64,000 nt of DNA from Thalassotalea sediminis (GTDB lineage: Bacteria > Pseudomonadota > Gammaproteobacteria > Enterobacterales > Alteromonadaceae): contig NZ_AP027361.1 in assembly GCF_030295915.1 (NCBI RefSeq), forward strand, positions 3,720,001 through 3,784,000, written 5' to 3'. The position numbers and the translations under genes are program-made. Position 1 is the stretch's first letter. Each line of letters opens with the position of its first letter. A model generated the notes under the pieces. The model made no database searches. It was not told the DNA's origin and saw only the letters and a list, made by a program, of their open reading frames with translations. Of the stretch, positions 20,447 through 28,807 are shown one piece after another.

Positions 20447-20977
20447 TTACGCACAAACTACACTTCTTTGTTGTAGTGTCGTGCTAACGCGAGCGATAAA
20501 ATGTGCTAACCGATCACCTTCAGCTCTTACAGTATCCTGCCGCATAGACAAATAAAAATTACCTAAAAATTCCATTTCAAAGTATTCTGCTGTCAATTTA
20601 AAGGGTTCGACAAAACAATCAGGAACACACGCTTGTGCCCCTGTCGAGATAACTGCATTACGTATGTTTTTTAACTTTCTACCTAAGGGCTTTCTCACGG
20701 TCATAAGATCTGACAGTCGGTCAAAAAATACTTTCATTTGCGCAGACATGGCATACCAATAAACGGGGCTCGCATAAACAATTAAATCGCACTGACTCAT
20801 GCGTTCAGCAATCGCTAAAAAATCATCATCTTTATTTTTATGTTGATAGTCGTAAAATGAAATCTGATAGTTATCTAGCGATAAAACTGTCGCATTTAGC
20901 GACTTTGCCAATGCCTGTGCACACTTTACAGTATTACCTATTGGGTTAGATGTTGCCGTTATAATCATGGTTTTCAT
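20447..20977 (-). CDS. Flavodoxin-fold NAD(P)H-dependent oxidoreductase
   Basis: 176 residues. The start MIITATSNPIGNTVKCAQAL is the FMN-phosphate loop of the flavodoxin/NADPH-dependent FMN reductase fold, and VYASPVYWYAMSAQMKVFFD is the second flavin-binding segment. It likely reduces quinones, flavins or similar electrophiles. It lies 8 bases after the VOC gene and should be part of the SoxR-controlled operon. Two Met codons compete as start (20977 and 20968); a GAGG site is one base before the first and ten before the second. Confidence 0.82.
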   Translation of the reverse strand: MKTMIITATSNPIGNTVKCAQALAKSLNATVLSLDNYQISFYDYQHKNKDDDFLAIAERMSQCDLIVYASPVYWYAMSAQMKVFFDRLSDLMTVRKPLGRKLKNIRNAVISTGAQACVPDCFVEPFKLTAEYFEMEFLGNFYLSMRQDTVRAEGDRLAHFIARVSTTLQQRSVVCA

Positions 20978-20985
20978 ACCTCAAC

Positions 20986-21441
20986 CTATACTCCTTTAAT
21001 TGCCGAGACGCTTTCTTGTGGATAGATGTATTCATTACGAAGTGACGGTACATCGCTGGTATATTGCACAAATTCGACTTCATAACCATTTGGATCAATA
21101 AAGTAGGCATTTTTTCTGTGAGGCAATATTTCTCCACCACTTGCACGCTTAAAACCAACATTATTTAGACGCTCTATAAGGGCATCTAAATTGGCCGTCG
21201 CAAACGCAAAGTGAGCCAAACCTAGAGTAGTACTTTTAAGATCTCGGTTTTCACCTGTTCCTCTATCATTAAATGTTAAGTATTGATAATCATCACCAAA
21301 ATGAACCCAGTTTCTTTGTTTACCGTGCCAAGATTGTTTTGAACCACCCCTTACACGCCAATGTGGAAACGCCGCTTGATAAAAAGCTAACGTCTCAGGA
21401 ATATTTTTAACAACCAAATTTATATGTTCAAGATATAACAT
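20986..21441 (-). CDS. VOC family (glyoxalase/bleomycin resistance-like) protein
   Basis: 151 residues forming two beta-alpha-beta-beta-beta units: LYLEHINLVVKNIPETLAFY at the start and LAHFAFATANLDALIERLNN in the second half, ending with YFIDPNGYEVEFVQY. Predicted metal ligands are the His in LEHINL and Glu in YEVEFV. The substrate is unknown; the family includes glyoxalases, dioxygenases and antibiotic-binding proteins. A GGAGG site precedes the ATG. It is the second gene behind a SoxR-type promoter, so a role in handling redox-active or electrophilic compounds is likely. Confidence 0.85.
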   Translation of the reverse strand: MLYLEHINLVVKNIPETLAFYQAAFPHWRVRGGSKQSWHGKQRNWVHFGDDYQYLTFNDRGTGENRDLKSTTLGLAHFAFATANLDALIERLNNVGFKRASGGEILPHRKNAYFIDPNGYEVEFVQYTSDVPSLRNEYIYPQESVSAIKGV

Positions 21442-21459
21442 TTTGCCTCCATGAATGTG

Positions 21460-21567
21460 TTATTTATGTGTCATTGTTTGATTAAAAAGGGCGAAATACC
21501 GTCGATAAAAGACCGTCATGCCTTCGAATAAATGTTTTTCATTATGAGTGATTAATTGAGATTTCAT
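21460..21567 (-). CDS. Unlisted 35-residue small protein in the SoxR operon
   Basis: A short frame encodes MKSQLITHNEKHLFEGMTVF followed by YRRYFALFNQTMTHK. It has an AGGAG site 7 bases before the ATG and ends 18 bases before the VOC start, so it looks translated and cotranscribed. It is the first reading frame after the SoxR promoter. No transmembrane segment or cysteine is present; aromatic and basic residues dominate the middle. I do not recognise the family. It could be a functional small protein or a leader peptide that couples translation to the VOC gene. Confidence 0.55.
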   Translation of the reverse strand: MKSQLITHNEKHLFEGMTVFYRRYFALFNQTMTHK

Positions 21568-21600
21568 TTTTTAAGCTCCTGTTTTTTATTGTTAAACATA

Positions 21601-21631
21601 AGCATAAAACCTCAACCTTTGTTGAGGTAAA
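21601..21631 (-). promoter_or_regulatory. SoxR-activated promoter with SoxR box
   Basis: On the minus strand -35 TTTACC (21626-21631) and -10 TATGCT (21601-21606) are separated by 19 bases, the overlong spacing typical of MerR-family targets. The spacer holds the 18-bp dyad CCTCAAC-N4-GTTGAGG (21610-21627), almost identical to the Escherichia coli soxS operator. It fires away from soxR toward the small ORF, VOC and flavodoxin-like genes. Confidence 0.9.
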
Positions 21632-21676
21632 GTGTTTTTTTTCTTATAGTAATAAAAAAGTGTGAAGAGCAGGAAA

Positions 21677-22126
21677 ATGCAAGAAGCAAAATTGTCCGTT
21701 GGACAGATCGCAAAACGAGCAGGCGTAAAAGTATCGACATTACATTTTTACGAGTCAAAAGGGCTAATCACCAGTTGGCGTAATCTTGGCAATCAACGTC
21801 GCTACAAACCTGAGGTACTGCGACGTATTTCGGTCATAAAGGCGGCGCAAAAAATGGGCATAAACTTAGAAGAAATAAGGCAAGCATTTGCCACGTTACC
21901 TGATAGTCGTACACCTACGACTAAAGATTGGCAACGATTAGCTAGCCAATGGCAACAATCGTTAAATCAAAGAATTGCTTATATGGAAAGGTTAAGAGAT
22001 TACTTGAGTGGATGTATTGGTTGCGGGTGCTTATCGATGACAAGCTGCCCGCTATATAACCCGGAAGATACCTTAGGTGATCATGCTAGTGGTCCAGTTA
22101 TTTTGGATAAAGTAAATAAGCCCTAG
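21677..22126 (+). CDS. soxR: Redox-sensitive transcriptional activator SoxR
   Basis: 149 residues from the ATG at 21677 (an in-frame GTG 15 bases upstream has no clear ribosome site). The MerR-type helix-turn-helix is LSVGQIAKRAGVKVSTLHFY; the [2Fe-2S] cluster motif CX2CXCX5C is CIGCGCLSMTSC near residue 115. Oxidation of the cluster by redox-cycling compounds activates target promoters. The SoxR box lies 50 bases upstream, between soxR and the divergent operon. There is no soxS in this window, so SoxR probably controls its targets directly, as in most non-enteric bacteria. Confidence 0.94.
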   Translation: MQEAKLSVGQIAKRAGVKVSTLHFYESKGLITSWRNLGNQRRYKPEVLRRISVIKAAQKMGINLEEIRQAFATLPDSRTPTTKDWQRLASQWQQSLNQRIAYMERLRDYLSGCIGCGCLSMTSCPLYNPEDTLGDHASGPVILDKVNKP

Positions 22127-22154
22127 GTTTCGTTGGTGGGTCTACACCATATTT

Positions 22155-24953
22155 CTAGTTCTGCTCAACGATTAGTTTATCAAGTAACCCCTTTGCTGCC
22201 TCTTTCTCGGCAAAATAAACGTTACTGTTAACAATATCAGCTAATAAAGACATCGCTTCACGATCCCTATCAAGTGCTTCCAAGGTTTTTGCTAAATGAA
22301 ACTTGATATCCGGACGATTCTTATTCACAACGAGTGCTTGTCGATAATAAGGCAATGCATCTTGATAACGTTGCATCTGAGATAAAATCAATCCTAATGT
22401 ATCTAATGTATTTGGCTGCTTTGGTTGTAACGTTAACGACTTTTCCGCCAACTGTTTCGCCTCGGCTAAATTACCCAATTGAAGTGCCGAATACGCGGCA
22501 TTGTTATATACAGTTGCATCTTTATAAAACGAGAGAATCGTCTGATAAATATCAAATGCTGCTTGCCAATCGTTAGCATTAGCGAGTAATTCAGCTTTTG
22601 TTAACATTAATAAGGGGTGTTTAGGGTGCTGCTCGATACGCTCTGTTAAGTATTTAATTGCTTGGTCGCTTTTTTCTGTGGCAACCATTGTCTGCACCAA
22701 GCCGACTTGAGCTGCTGGGTATATATCATCAATGTCACGAAAATGCTTAGCTGCCGCTTTATATTTGCCAACAGCCAATAAATTCTGCGCGTACAGCAAT
22801 GTTATTTCATCACTCACTATTGAGTCTTGGTAATTTTCAATTACTTTTATCGATTCATCAATACGACCCACTTCTTGGTAATATTTTGCGAGCGCAAGCA
22901 ATGATGGTGACGCCGGATGCCAAGCTAAAGCTTTTTGTAACGCGTCAAGTGCCCCTTGTGCATTAAGGGTTTTACCATAAATTGCTGCTACTTTACGATA
23001 AAGTGCTGACTTTTCAATATCTTTAAGGTTTAAACGAAAAGCATCTTTAAGTACTTGATGCGCCTTATCTATACTATTCTGCGCCAAATATAGATCTGCT
23101 AATAAATAATACATAGGCAAGTTATCGGCATACTTTTTAAGATAGCCTTCTGCAATATCTAACGCCTTTTTTTGACGTTCTGTTCGATATAAAAGCGTTA
23201 TATAAGCTTTTGTGATCTCAAAATTTTCAGGCGCCAATTCATACGCCTGCGCAAGCTTTTCAGCGCTCTTTGGCAATTGATCATTTTGTTGGTAAAACTG
23301 CGCAATTGAAAATGCCAGTTGCGCATCATTTTTGTCTTTGTAAACGGCTTCAGTATAACGAATAGCTTGCTCGACATCATGCTGTTGAGCCAGTATATTT
23401 GCTTTGGCAATGACAGCGGGAATAAACCTCGGATCGACGGATAGCGCGTTGTCAATATTTTCAATAGCCGCATCAATTTTACCTAGCTCTAATAAAATCA
23501 ACCCTTGTTGGTATAAGTTTTCCACCGTAGGATCATGAGCAACGATTCGCTTTGACACATCAAATGCTTGCTCGAACTTTCTTTGCATAACATAGGCTTT
23601 AAACAACAGCGGTTCTATAAGTTGTAAATTTTTTGGTTCGTCCCGATTTTTTTTAGCAATATTAACAAGTAACTCCGCCGCTTGATTTGCTTTATCATTT
23701 GCAATAAGTGCCTGTGCTAACTGCAAATCAAACAATATAAAATCGCTGGCTAATGATTTAGCATGTTCAAAATAGAATAACGCTTTGTCATCATTATCCA
23801 ATGCAAGGTAGATGGTACCTAATAGCGAATTAATTGCCGCATCATTCGGATAAGCCAAGTTAGCCTTTTTTAAGGTAGCAAGAGCAATCATATAATTGCC
23901 TAATGCATAATCAATTGAAGCAGACAGCCTCAACGCACGATAACTAGTGGCATCAATTGCTAAATAGCGATTTAAGTAAGTTTTTGCATGTTCTAGTTCA
24001 CCTTGCATAAAGGCTGCATAGCTTGCTAAATAGAGATAACTGGGGTAACGCTCAATCACTTCTGGCGCTATGTTACCAATAATTTCAAAAACGTTATTAA
24101 CGACACGCTCAGAAACCTCATCACGGTTTTGTGAAGAGGCAACAACGGCCTTAAGAAAAGTTGCACGGGGCTCATTCGGCAGTTGATTCAAGACAATTTC
24201 TAAATCTTCATCAGCTAAAGAAAACCGCTGCTGTTCTATATAGATACTCGCTCTTAACAATAGACTACTAAAATCATTGTTGGACTCACTCAGTACTTGA
24301 TTCACTAAAGCAAGTGCAGGTATTAGCTCAGCTTGCTGATATAACAAGTTCGCCTTCATTGAAAGCGCTTTCAATGGTGGCAGATAGCTATCTAATACTT
24401 CATCTAAGATTTGATGAGCTAATGCTTCCTTTTTATCAATAATATGCACTTGCGCTAAACCAAGCTTAGCGTTCAAATTACCGCTGTTAACACGCAATGC
24501 TTGCTCAAAGGTACGCTTGGCGACATTAAAATGTCCTAGGCCAATTTGCGCCAAACCTCTTGCTACATATACTTGGTCGATAATAGCAGGATTGTTTTCA
24601 GCGATTTTTAAGGCATCAAGACTTTTGTTATACAAACCCTGCTGTGTGTAGGCTTGTGCGTATAGCAATTTTGACTCAGCAGTATCTATACCTATATTGC
24701 CGGCGTTCTGTAACTCAGATTCAGCTAAATGACCTTTTCCCTGAGCTAAATATACTTTTATCAATAATAACTGTGCCGTCGTGTTTTTATTATTTTGACT
24801 GAGTAAATTTTTTAGATACGTCTCTGCTTTACCATATTCATGAGCTTGAAACGCACGTTCTGCTGCTTCATAGTTTTCCAACGAATTAGCAAAGCCTGTG
24901 CTACATAAACACATTAAGATAACTGACACAAAACCAAGATAACGAGAGCGCAT
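22155..24953 (-). CDS. prsT: PEP-CTERM system TPR protein PrsT-like
   Basis: 932 residues from an ATG with AGGA five bases upstream; a longer frame adds nine residues. A signal peptide (ending TGFANS) is followed by about twenty tetratricopeptide repeats through the whole length, e.g. NAKLGLAQVHIIDKKEALAH and NTLDTLGLILSQMQRYQDAL. This length, architecture and adjacency to a PEP-CTERM gene fit PrsT of XrtA exosortase systems, where it accompanies exopolysaccharide export. No exosortase or polysaccharide genes lie in the window, so it is away from the usual locus. The name is inferred from architecture. Confidence 0.72.
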   Translation of the reverse strand: MRSRYLGFVSVILMCLCSTGFANSLENYEAAERAFQAHEYGKAETYLKNLLSQNNKNTTAQLLLIKVYLAQGKGHLAESELQNAGNIGIDTAESKLLYAQAYTQQGLYNKSLDALKIAENNPAIIDQVYVARGLAQIGLGHFNVAKRTFEQALRVNSGNLNAKLGLAQVHIIDKKEALAHQILDEVLDSYLPPLKALSMKANLLYQQAELIPALALVNQVLSESNNDFSSLLLRASIYIEQQRFSLADEDLEIVLNQLPNEPRATFLKAVVASSQNRDEVSERVVNNVFEIIGNIAPEVIERYPSYLYLASYAAFMQGELEHAKTYLNRYLAIDATSYRALRLSASIDYALGNYMIALATLKKANLAYPNDAAINSLLGTIYLALDNDDKALFYFEHAKSLASDFILFDLQLAQALIANDKANQAAELLVNIAKKNRDEPKNLQLIEPLLFKAYVMQRKFEQAFDVSKRIVAHDPTVENLYQQGLILLELGKIDAAIENIDNALSVDPRFIPAVIAKANILAQQHDVEQAIRYTEAVYKDKNDAQLAFSIAQFYQQNDQLPKSAEKLAQAYELAPENFEITKAYITLLYRTERQKKALDIAEGYLKKYADNLPMYYLLADLYLAQNSIDKAHQVLKDAFRLNLKDIEKSALYRKVAAIYGKTLNAQGALDALQKALAWHPASPSLLALAKYYQEVGRIDESIKVIENYQDSIVSDEITLLYAQNLLAVGKYKAAAKHFRDIDDIYPAAQVGLVQTMVATEKSDQAIKYLTERIEQHPKHPLLMLTKAELLANANDWQAAFDIYQTILSFYKDATVYNNAAYSALQLGNLAEAKQLAEKSLTLQPKQPNTLDTLGLILSQMQRYQDALPYYRQALVVNKNRPDIKFHLAKTLEALDRDREAMSLLADIVNSNVYFAEKEAAKGLLDKLIVEQN

Positions 24954-25011
24954 ATATTCCTTTTCACTTTTAATCATCAAGTAGTTAGAATATATTAATT
25001 CGACGTGCGAT

Positions 25012-25028
25012 TGTCAGTAATTTTTACA
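25012..25028 (+). promoter_or_regulatory. Candidate upstream activator site (second copy)
   Basis: TGTCA, four variable bases, TTTTTACA on the plus strand, the same pattern as at 9130-9146. It lies 64 bases before the -24 element; the difference of 12 bases between the two genes is close to one helical turn, keeping the same face of the DNA. Confidence 0.5.
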
Positions 25029-25091
25029 TCTTTGTGCAAAAACGCGCGGACACATAAAATAAACCGTTGTTTATAATACTTTTTTACATGT

Positions 25092-25107
25092 GGGCATAAT
25101 AATTGCT
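25092..25107 (+). promoter_or_regulatory. Sigma-54 (-24/-12) promoter of the PEP-CTERM protein gene
   Basis: GGGCAT, five bases, TTGCT on the plus strand matches TGGCAC-N5-TTGCW at nine of eleven positions with the required 10-base GG-GC spacing. Predicted start near 25118, about 43 bases before the ATG. Confidence 0.68.
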
Positions 25108-25160
25108 TTGATAGTATTATTAAGTAATGCAGTAATGCTAATTCACCAATGGGAATGGCC

Positions 25161-25880
25161 ATGAATTTTTTAAAAACAATAAGTGTTTCGATGTTTGTAA
25201 CCTTATTATCTGTCTCTACTAGTGCGGTTGCAGGACTAACAACCGTATCTACATTCATTAATGAAAAGAATGATTGTAAAGACTTTTTTGATAATGACTC
25301 TGGTATTGGTATCAATAAAACCGGTGGTAGCGGCTTTAGCGATTGTAAAATTTATTCAGAAGACGAAAATGAAGTGCAATATGATATTGCATGGGTTTTG
25401 AGCAAGTTTGATGTTGACTCAGGCGACTATGAAGAAGGCGCTAAGTTCAACAATCAAATGGCTAAGGTTGATTGGGAATTCAACGGTAATGGCACTAACT
25501 TATCAAATAGTGCCAGTGGTAACTGGACATTCAACAATAGCAACGTTGACATCTATTATTGGATTGCAAAAACTGGCAAGGGCTATAACTTGTTTTGGAC
25601 TGTTAACGACAGTGCTATTAATAACGGTACTTGTAGTGCATTTGATGGAACGAATAACTCTGTTAGCGACAGCAACTTGAGCTTAGCATGTATTAGTTCA
25701 GCAGTTGCGGTTAATGAAGGTACATACCTAACACCAAATGAAAAAGGCTTATCTCACCTTACATTCTTTGGTAAAGAAGAACCAGCACCTGCTGTGGTTC
25801 AAGTATCAGAGCCTGGCATGCTAACCTTATTTGGGCTTGGTATTGCAGGTCTACTGTTAGGTCGTAGAAAAACTAAATAG
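25161..25880 (+). CDS. PEP-CTERM sorting domain protein
   Basis: 239 residues from the ATG with GGGA six bases upstream; two further in-frame ATGs lie just before. A signal peptide (MNFLKTISVSMFVTLLSVST, ending AVAG) precedes a Ser/Asn/Gly-rich body with four or more cysteines that could pair. The C-terminus is SEPGMLTLFGLGIAGLLLGR then RKTK, a standard PEP-CTERM tail for exosortase cleavage. The protein is probably exported to the cell surface or matrix; the body has no enzyme motif that I recognise. It is divergent from prsT and has its own sigma-54 promoter. Confidence 0.88.
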   Translation: MNFLKTISVSMFVTLLSVSTSAVAGLTTVSTFINEKNDCKDFFDNDSGIGINKTGGSGFSDCKIYSEDENEVQYDIAWVLSKFDVDSGDYEEGAKFNNQMAKVDWEFNGNGTNLSNSASGNWTFNNSNVDIYYWIAKTGKGYNLFWTVNDSAINNGTCSAFDGTNNSVSDSNLSLACISSAVAVNEGTYLTPNEKGLSHLTFFGKEEPAPAVVQVSEPGMLTLFGLGIAGLLLGRRKTK

Positions 25881-25898
25881 TTTTTAAGCGCTTACTTC

Positions 25899-25932
25899 TA
25901 AAAAAACGCCGTGATTTTCACGGCGTTTTTTT
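25899..25932. terminator. Bidirectional rho-independent terminator
   Basis: Stem AACGCCGTG/CACGGCGTT with an ATTTT-type loop, A-run before and T7 after. Lies between the PEP-CTERM gene (plus) and the hypothetical protein gene (minus). Confidence 0.92.
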
Positions 25933-25948
25933 ATGCGTGTACATTTAA

Positions 25949-26389
25949 TTATTTAACCGTTTGTGTATAAAATTCAGCGATATACTTGCCACCTTTTATT
26001 TCACCAATAAAACGTAACTTAGTTTTATCGCCTTTATTAGGAATTAATTCCCCCAATGCCGTTTCTCGCTTCCAGTAATAAGGCGTATCTTTCATGCCTA
26101 GCTGATAAGCCCTAGGATTTTTCGCGTTATCTACGATAAAAAAAGTAGCAGTATCAAGAGGAAATGTTGAGTTAACGGTTGTTATACCGTTTTCATGTGT
26201 GACATTAATCTTAAAGTCCTTTGATTTAAGTACACATTTTTGATTAATTACGTCGCAATGGCCAAATGGCTGCAATTCATATAAACGCAGCTTACTGGCT
26301 TGGCTTTCTAAGTAGAAATCGGAGAGTACATACCCCCCTAATATAAGAAACGGTGCTAGAAACATTGCTAGCTTAGTATGCCGACTCAT
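25949..26389 (-). CDS. Hypothetical membrane-anchored protein
   Basis: 146 residues. One hydrophobic segment near the N-terminus (LAMFLAPFLILGGYVLSDFY) would anchor it, with the rest outside the cytoplasm. Two cysteines lie close together (GHCDVINQKC) and probably form a disulfide. The remainder looks like a small beta-rich domain (TTVNSTFPLDTATFFIVDN). I do not recognise the family. It is downstream of the symporter genes on the same strand but separated by a large stem-loop, so cotranscription is uncertain. Confidence 0.6.
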   Translation of the reverse strand: MSRHTKLAMFLAPFLILGGYVLSDFYLESQASKLRLYELQPFGHCDVINQKCVLKSKDFKINVTHENGITTVNSTFPLDTATFFIVDNAKNPRAYQLGMKDTPYYWKRETALGELIPNKGDKTKLRFIGEIKGGKYIAEFYTQTVK

Positions 26390-26476
26390 TAAATCATCCT
26401 TATAATTATGATAATACTTTATTTAACAAACAGTTACTCTATTAGCTAAACGAAATACTATACCAAGGTTACAGAA

Positions 26477-26527
26477 AAACAAAGGCCCCTTATCATATAA
26501 ACATAATATACGATTAGAGGCCTTTTG
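26477..26527 (-). terminator. Stem-loop terminator of the symporter operon
   Basis: On the minus strand AAAGGCC pairs with GGCCTTT across about 35 bases that themselves form an AT-rich extension with one mismatch and wobble pairs. TTTGTTTT follows. Consistent with a large rho-independent terminator downstream of the symporter. Confidence 0.7.
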
Positions 26528-26548
26528 AATTAATGCGCGAGCATTCAA

Positions 26549-28285
26549 TTAGTGATCATGTGCAGCCGAAACACCACCGTGTGGTGTACGGAAATTTGTC
26601 ACCAAGTCTTGAATTTCTTGTGGTGCAGGACCTGTCGCTTTCAGTATGGTAAATGCAACGGCAAAGTTCACTAATGCACCCACAGAACCAAAGGCATTAG
26701 GTGAAATTCCGAAGAACCAGTTTGGCTCCATGCCGCCAAGGAAGCTAGTACCAGGAATAAACATAATACCTTTGTGTTGGAACACATACAGCATTGTTAC
26801 ACCAATACCGGCACACATACCTGAAATAGCGGCCTTGCTATTCATCTTCTTAGAGAATATCCCCATCATTAATGCTGGGAATATACTTGAGGCAGCCAAA
26901 CCAAAGGCTAACGCCACCGTACCCGCGGCAAATCCAGGCGGATTCAACCCAAGATAACCAGACAATATTATCGACAAGGTCATGACAATGCGGCTTGCTA
27001 ACAGCTCACTTTTCTCGGACATGTCAGGCACCAAGACCCCTTTCATTAAGTCATGGGATATTGCTGAAGATATTGCCAGTAGTAACCCAGCAGCCGTTGA
27101 AAGCGCAGCTGCTAAACCACCCGCGGCAACTAATGCAATAACCCAGTTAGGTAAGTTTGCGATAGCAGGATTAGCCAATACCATAATGTCACGGTCAACT
27201 TTTACCATTTCATTTGTAGCAGTATCTGCAGTGTACTGAACTTTACCGTCACCGTTTTTGTCTTCAAACTTCAATAGACCCGTTTGTTCCCAGTCTTTAA
27301 ACCATTGTGGACGCTCAGCGTACTCAAGGTTTTGACCCGCTGCGGGTTCAATGGTGTTCATTAAGTTGAAACGAGCCATTGCTCCTACTGCTGGTGCTAC
27401 AGTGTACAATAATGCAATAAATACAAGTGCATAACCTGCTGACTGACGTGCAGCTTTTACCGATGGTACGGTAAAGAAACGCATAATTACATGTGGTAAA
27501 CCTGCTGTACCGATCATTAACGACAACGTATAAGCGATCATTTCAACATCACCTAAAGATGAAGTTGTATATTCTTTAAAGCCGAGATCAGACACCACCA
27601 TATCGAGTTTGTCTAACAAGTAAACCCCACTGCCATCAGACAGTGTCGAACCTAAACCAAGTTGAGGAATTGGGTTGCCTGTTAACTGCAATGAAATGAA
27701 GATAGCTGGAATTGTATAAGCAGTAATTAATACCACGTATTGTGCAATCTGTGTATACGTTATACCTTTCATGCCACCTAATGTCGTGTAAACAAATACC
27801 ACGAACATACCAATATACAAGCCTGTATCATATTCAACTTCTAAGAAGCGAGAAAATGCAACACCAACACCTTTCATTTGACCGATGATGTATGTTAAAG
27901 ATGCGATAATTAAACAAACAACCGCCACAATACGTGCTGTACGTGAGTAGAATCTATCGCCGATAAACTCAGGAACAGTAAACTTACCATGTTTACGCAT
28001 ATACGGTGCTAAACACATCGCTAGTAATACGTAACCGCCTGTCCAGCCCATAAGGAAAACTGAACCACCGTAGCCTAAAAAGGCAATTAAACCTGCCATG
28101 GAGATGAATGATGCAGCACTCATCCAATCTGCACCAATTGCCATACCATTTTGTAATGGCGTAATGCCACCGCCAGCAGCGTAGAATTCACTCGTAGAAC
28201 CAGCTCGGGCCCACCAGGCAATTAAAAAATATAAACCAAAGGTACCGCCAACAGCGATCCACGTATAGAGTCTCAACTCATCCAT
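26549..28285 (-). CDS. Sodium:solute symporter, VC_2705 subfamily (acetate-type permease)
   Basis: 578 residues with a membrane-spanning SSS fold. ADWMSAASFISMAGLIAFLG near residue 53 and the long run after it match the ActP/VC_2705 group; the C-terminus PHGGVSAAHDH is soluble. An extra hydrophilic insert between helices (GLLKFEDKNGDGKVQYTAD) is characteristic of this subfamily. Its start overlaps the stop of the small DUF4212 partner by one base (TAATG), indicating coupled translation. The likely cargo is acetate or another short carboxylate; substrate is inferred from homology and from the CrbS/CrbR-like pair nearby. Confidence 0.88.
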   Translation of the reverse strand: MDELRLYTWIAVGGTFGLYFLIAWWARAGSTSEFYAAGGGITPLQNGMAIGADWMSAASFISMAGLIAFLGYGGSVFLMGWTGGYVLLAMCLAPYMRKHGKFTVPEFIGDRFYSRTARIVAVVCLIIASLTYIIGQMKGVGVAFSRFLEVEYDTGLYIGMFVVFVYTTLGGMKGITYTQIAQYVVLITAYTIPAIFISLQLTGNPIPQLGLGSTLSDGSGVYLLDKLDMVVSDLGFKEYTTSSLGDVEMIAYTLSLMIGTAGLPHVIMRFFTVPSVKAARQSAGYALVFIALLYTVAPAVGAMARFNLMNTIEPAAGQNLEYAERPQWFKDWEQTGLLKFEDKNGDGKVQYTADTATNEMVKVDRDIMVLANPAIANLPNWVIALVAAGGLAAALSTAAGLLLAISSAISHDLMKGVLVPDMSEKSELLASRIVMTLSIILSGYLGLNPPGFAAGTVALAFGLAASSIFPALMMGIFSKKMNSKAAISGMCAGIGVTMLYVFQHKGIMFIPGTSFLGGMEPNWFFGISPNAFGSVGALVNFAVAFTILKATGPAPQEIQDLVTNFRTPHGGVSAAHDH

Positions 28286-28536
28286 TACGCATCCTCCACA
28301 TTATATTTTTTATCTAGGTCGTTCATTTTCTTACCGTACCAGAAAATAAGACCAACGAAGGTATAGATTGAGCCTTGCTGTGCAAACCAGAAACCTAGCT
28401 TGTATCCACCTAGACGAATAGTGTTTAACGGTTCAACCAATATTAACCCGAAACCGAATGACACCACGAACCAGATAGCAAGACAGATAAAAATCAGGCG
28501 CAGATTTTCTGCCCAATATGAATTTTTGTCTTCCAT
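28285..28536 (-). CDS. DUF4212 symporter small subunit
   Basis: 83 residues with two transmembrane helices (LIFICLAIWFVVSFGFGLIL and a second around GSIYTFVGLIFWYG). The pattern YWAENLRLIFICL and KLGFWFAQQGSI matches the DUF4212 proteins that always precede VC_2705-type symporters. It is coupled to the symporter through a TAATG overlap and probably forms part of the carrier complex in the inner membrane. Confidence 0.9.
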   Translation of the reverse strand: MEDKNSYWAENLRLIFICLAIWFVVSFGFGLILVEPLNTIRLGGYKLGFWFAQQGSIYTFVGLIFWYGKKMNDLDKKYNVEDA

Positions 28537-28771
28537 TGTTTTCTCCTAGCATTGAGCTTTAAAGCCCATATTATTGCGCTTTTTGTTGTTTTTACGCGCT
28601 TTTGACACCTGTTGTGTTTGTAGTTAGCTTTATGATGAATTCGCCCTCTAACAGAGAAAAATGCACAATAAAACTAAACTAATGTACACACTAGCAAGGA
28701 TTTTTTGGCCAAGGTATTACACTTTAGTCTAGGACGTGAATATCTTTGTTGACCAGTACTATCAAAATGCA

Positions 28772-28786
28772 CTACAACAGTTGTAG
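28772..28786. promoter_or_regulatory. Perfect palindrome in the intergenic control region
   Basis: CTACAACAGTTGTAG has 7-bp arms around one base. It lies 21 bases before the DUF294 gene, in the 270-base region between two divergent transcription units. Possible operator; the binding protein is unknown. The rest of the region contains no further gene. Confidence 0.35.
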
Positions 28787-28807
28787 AGAAAACAAAAGGG
28801 AACAACA

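Noticed and set aside
25035..25065. Possible sigma-54 promoter for prsT on the minus strand (TTTTTGCA)
   Set aside because: The required GG at the -24 position is missing at the 10-base spacing.
26646..27239. Plus-strand frames inside the symporter gene
   Set aside because: Mirror reading of membrane helices; alanine-rich with no independent ribosome site.
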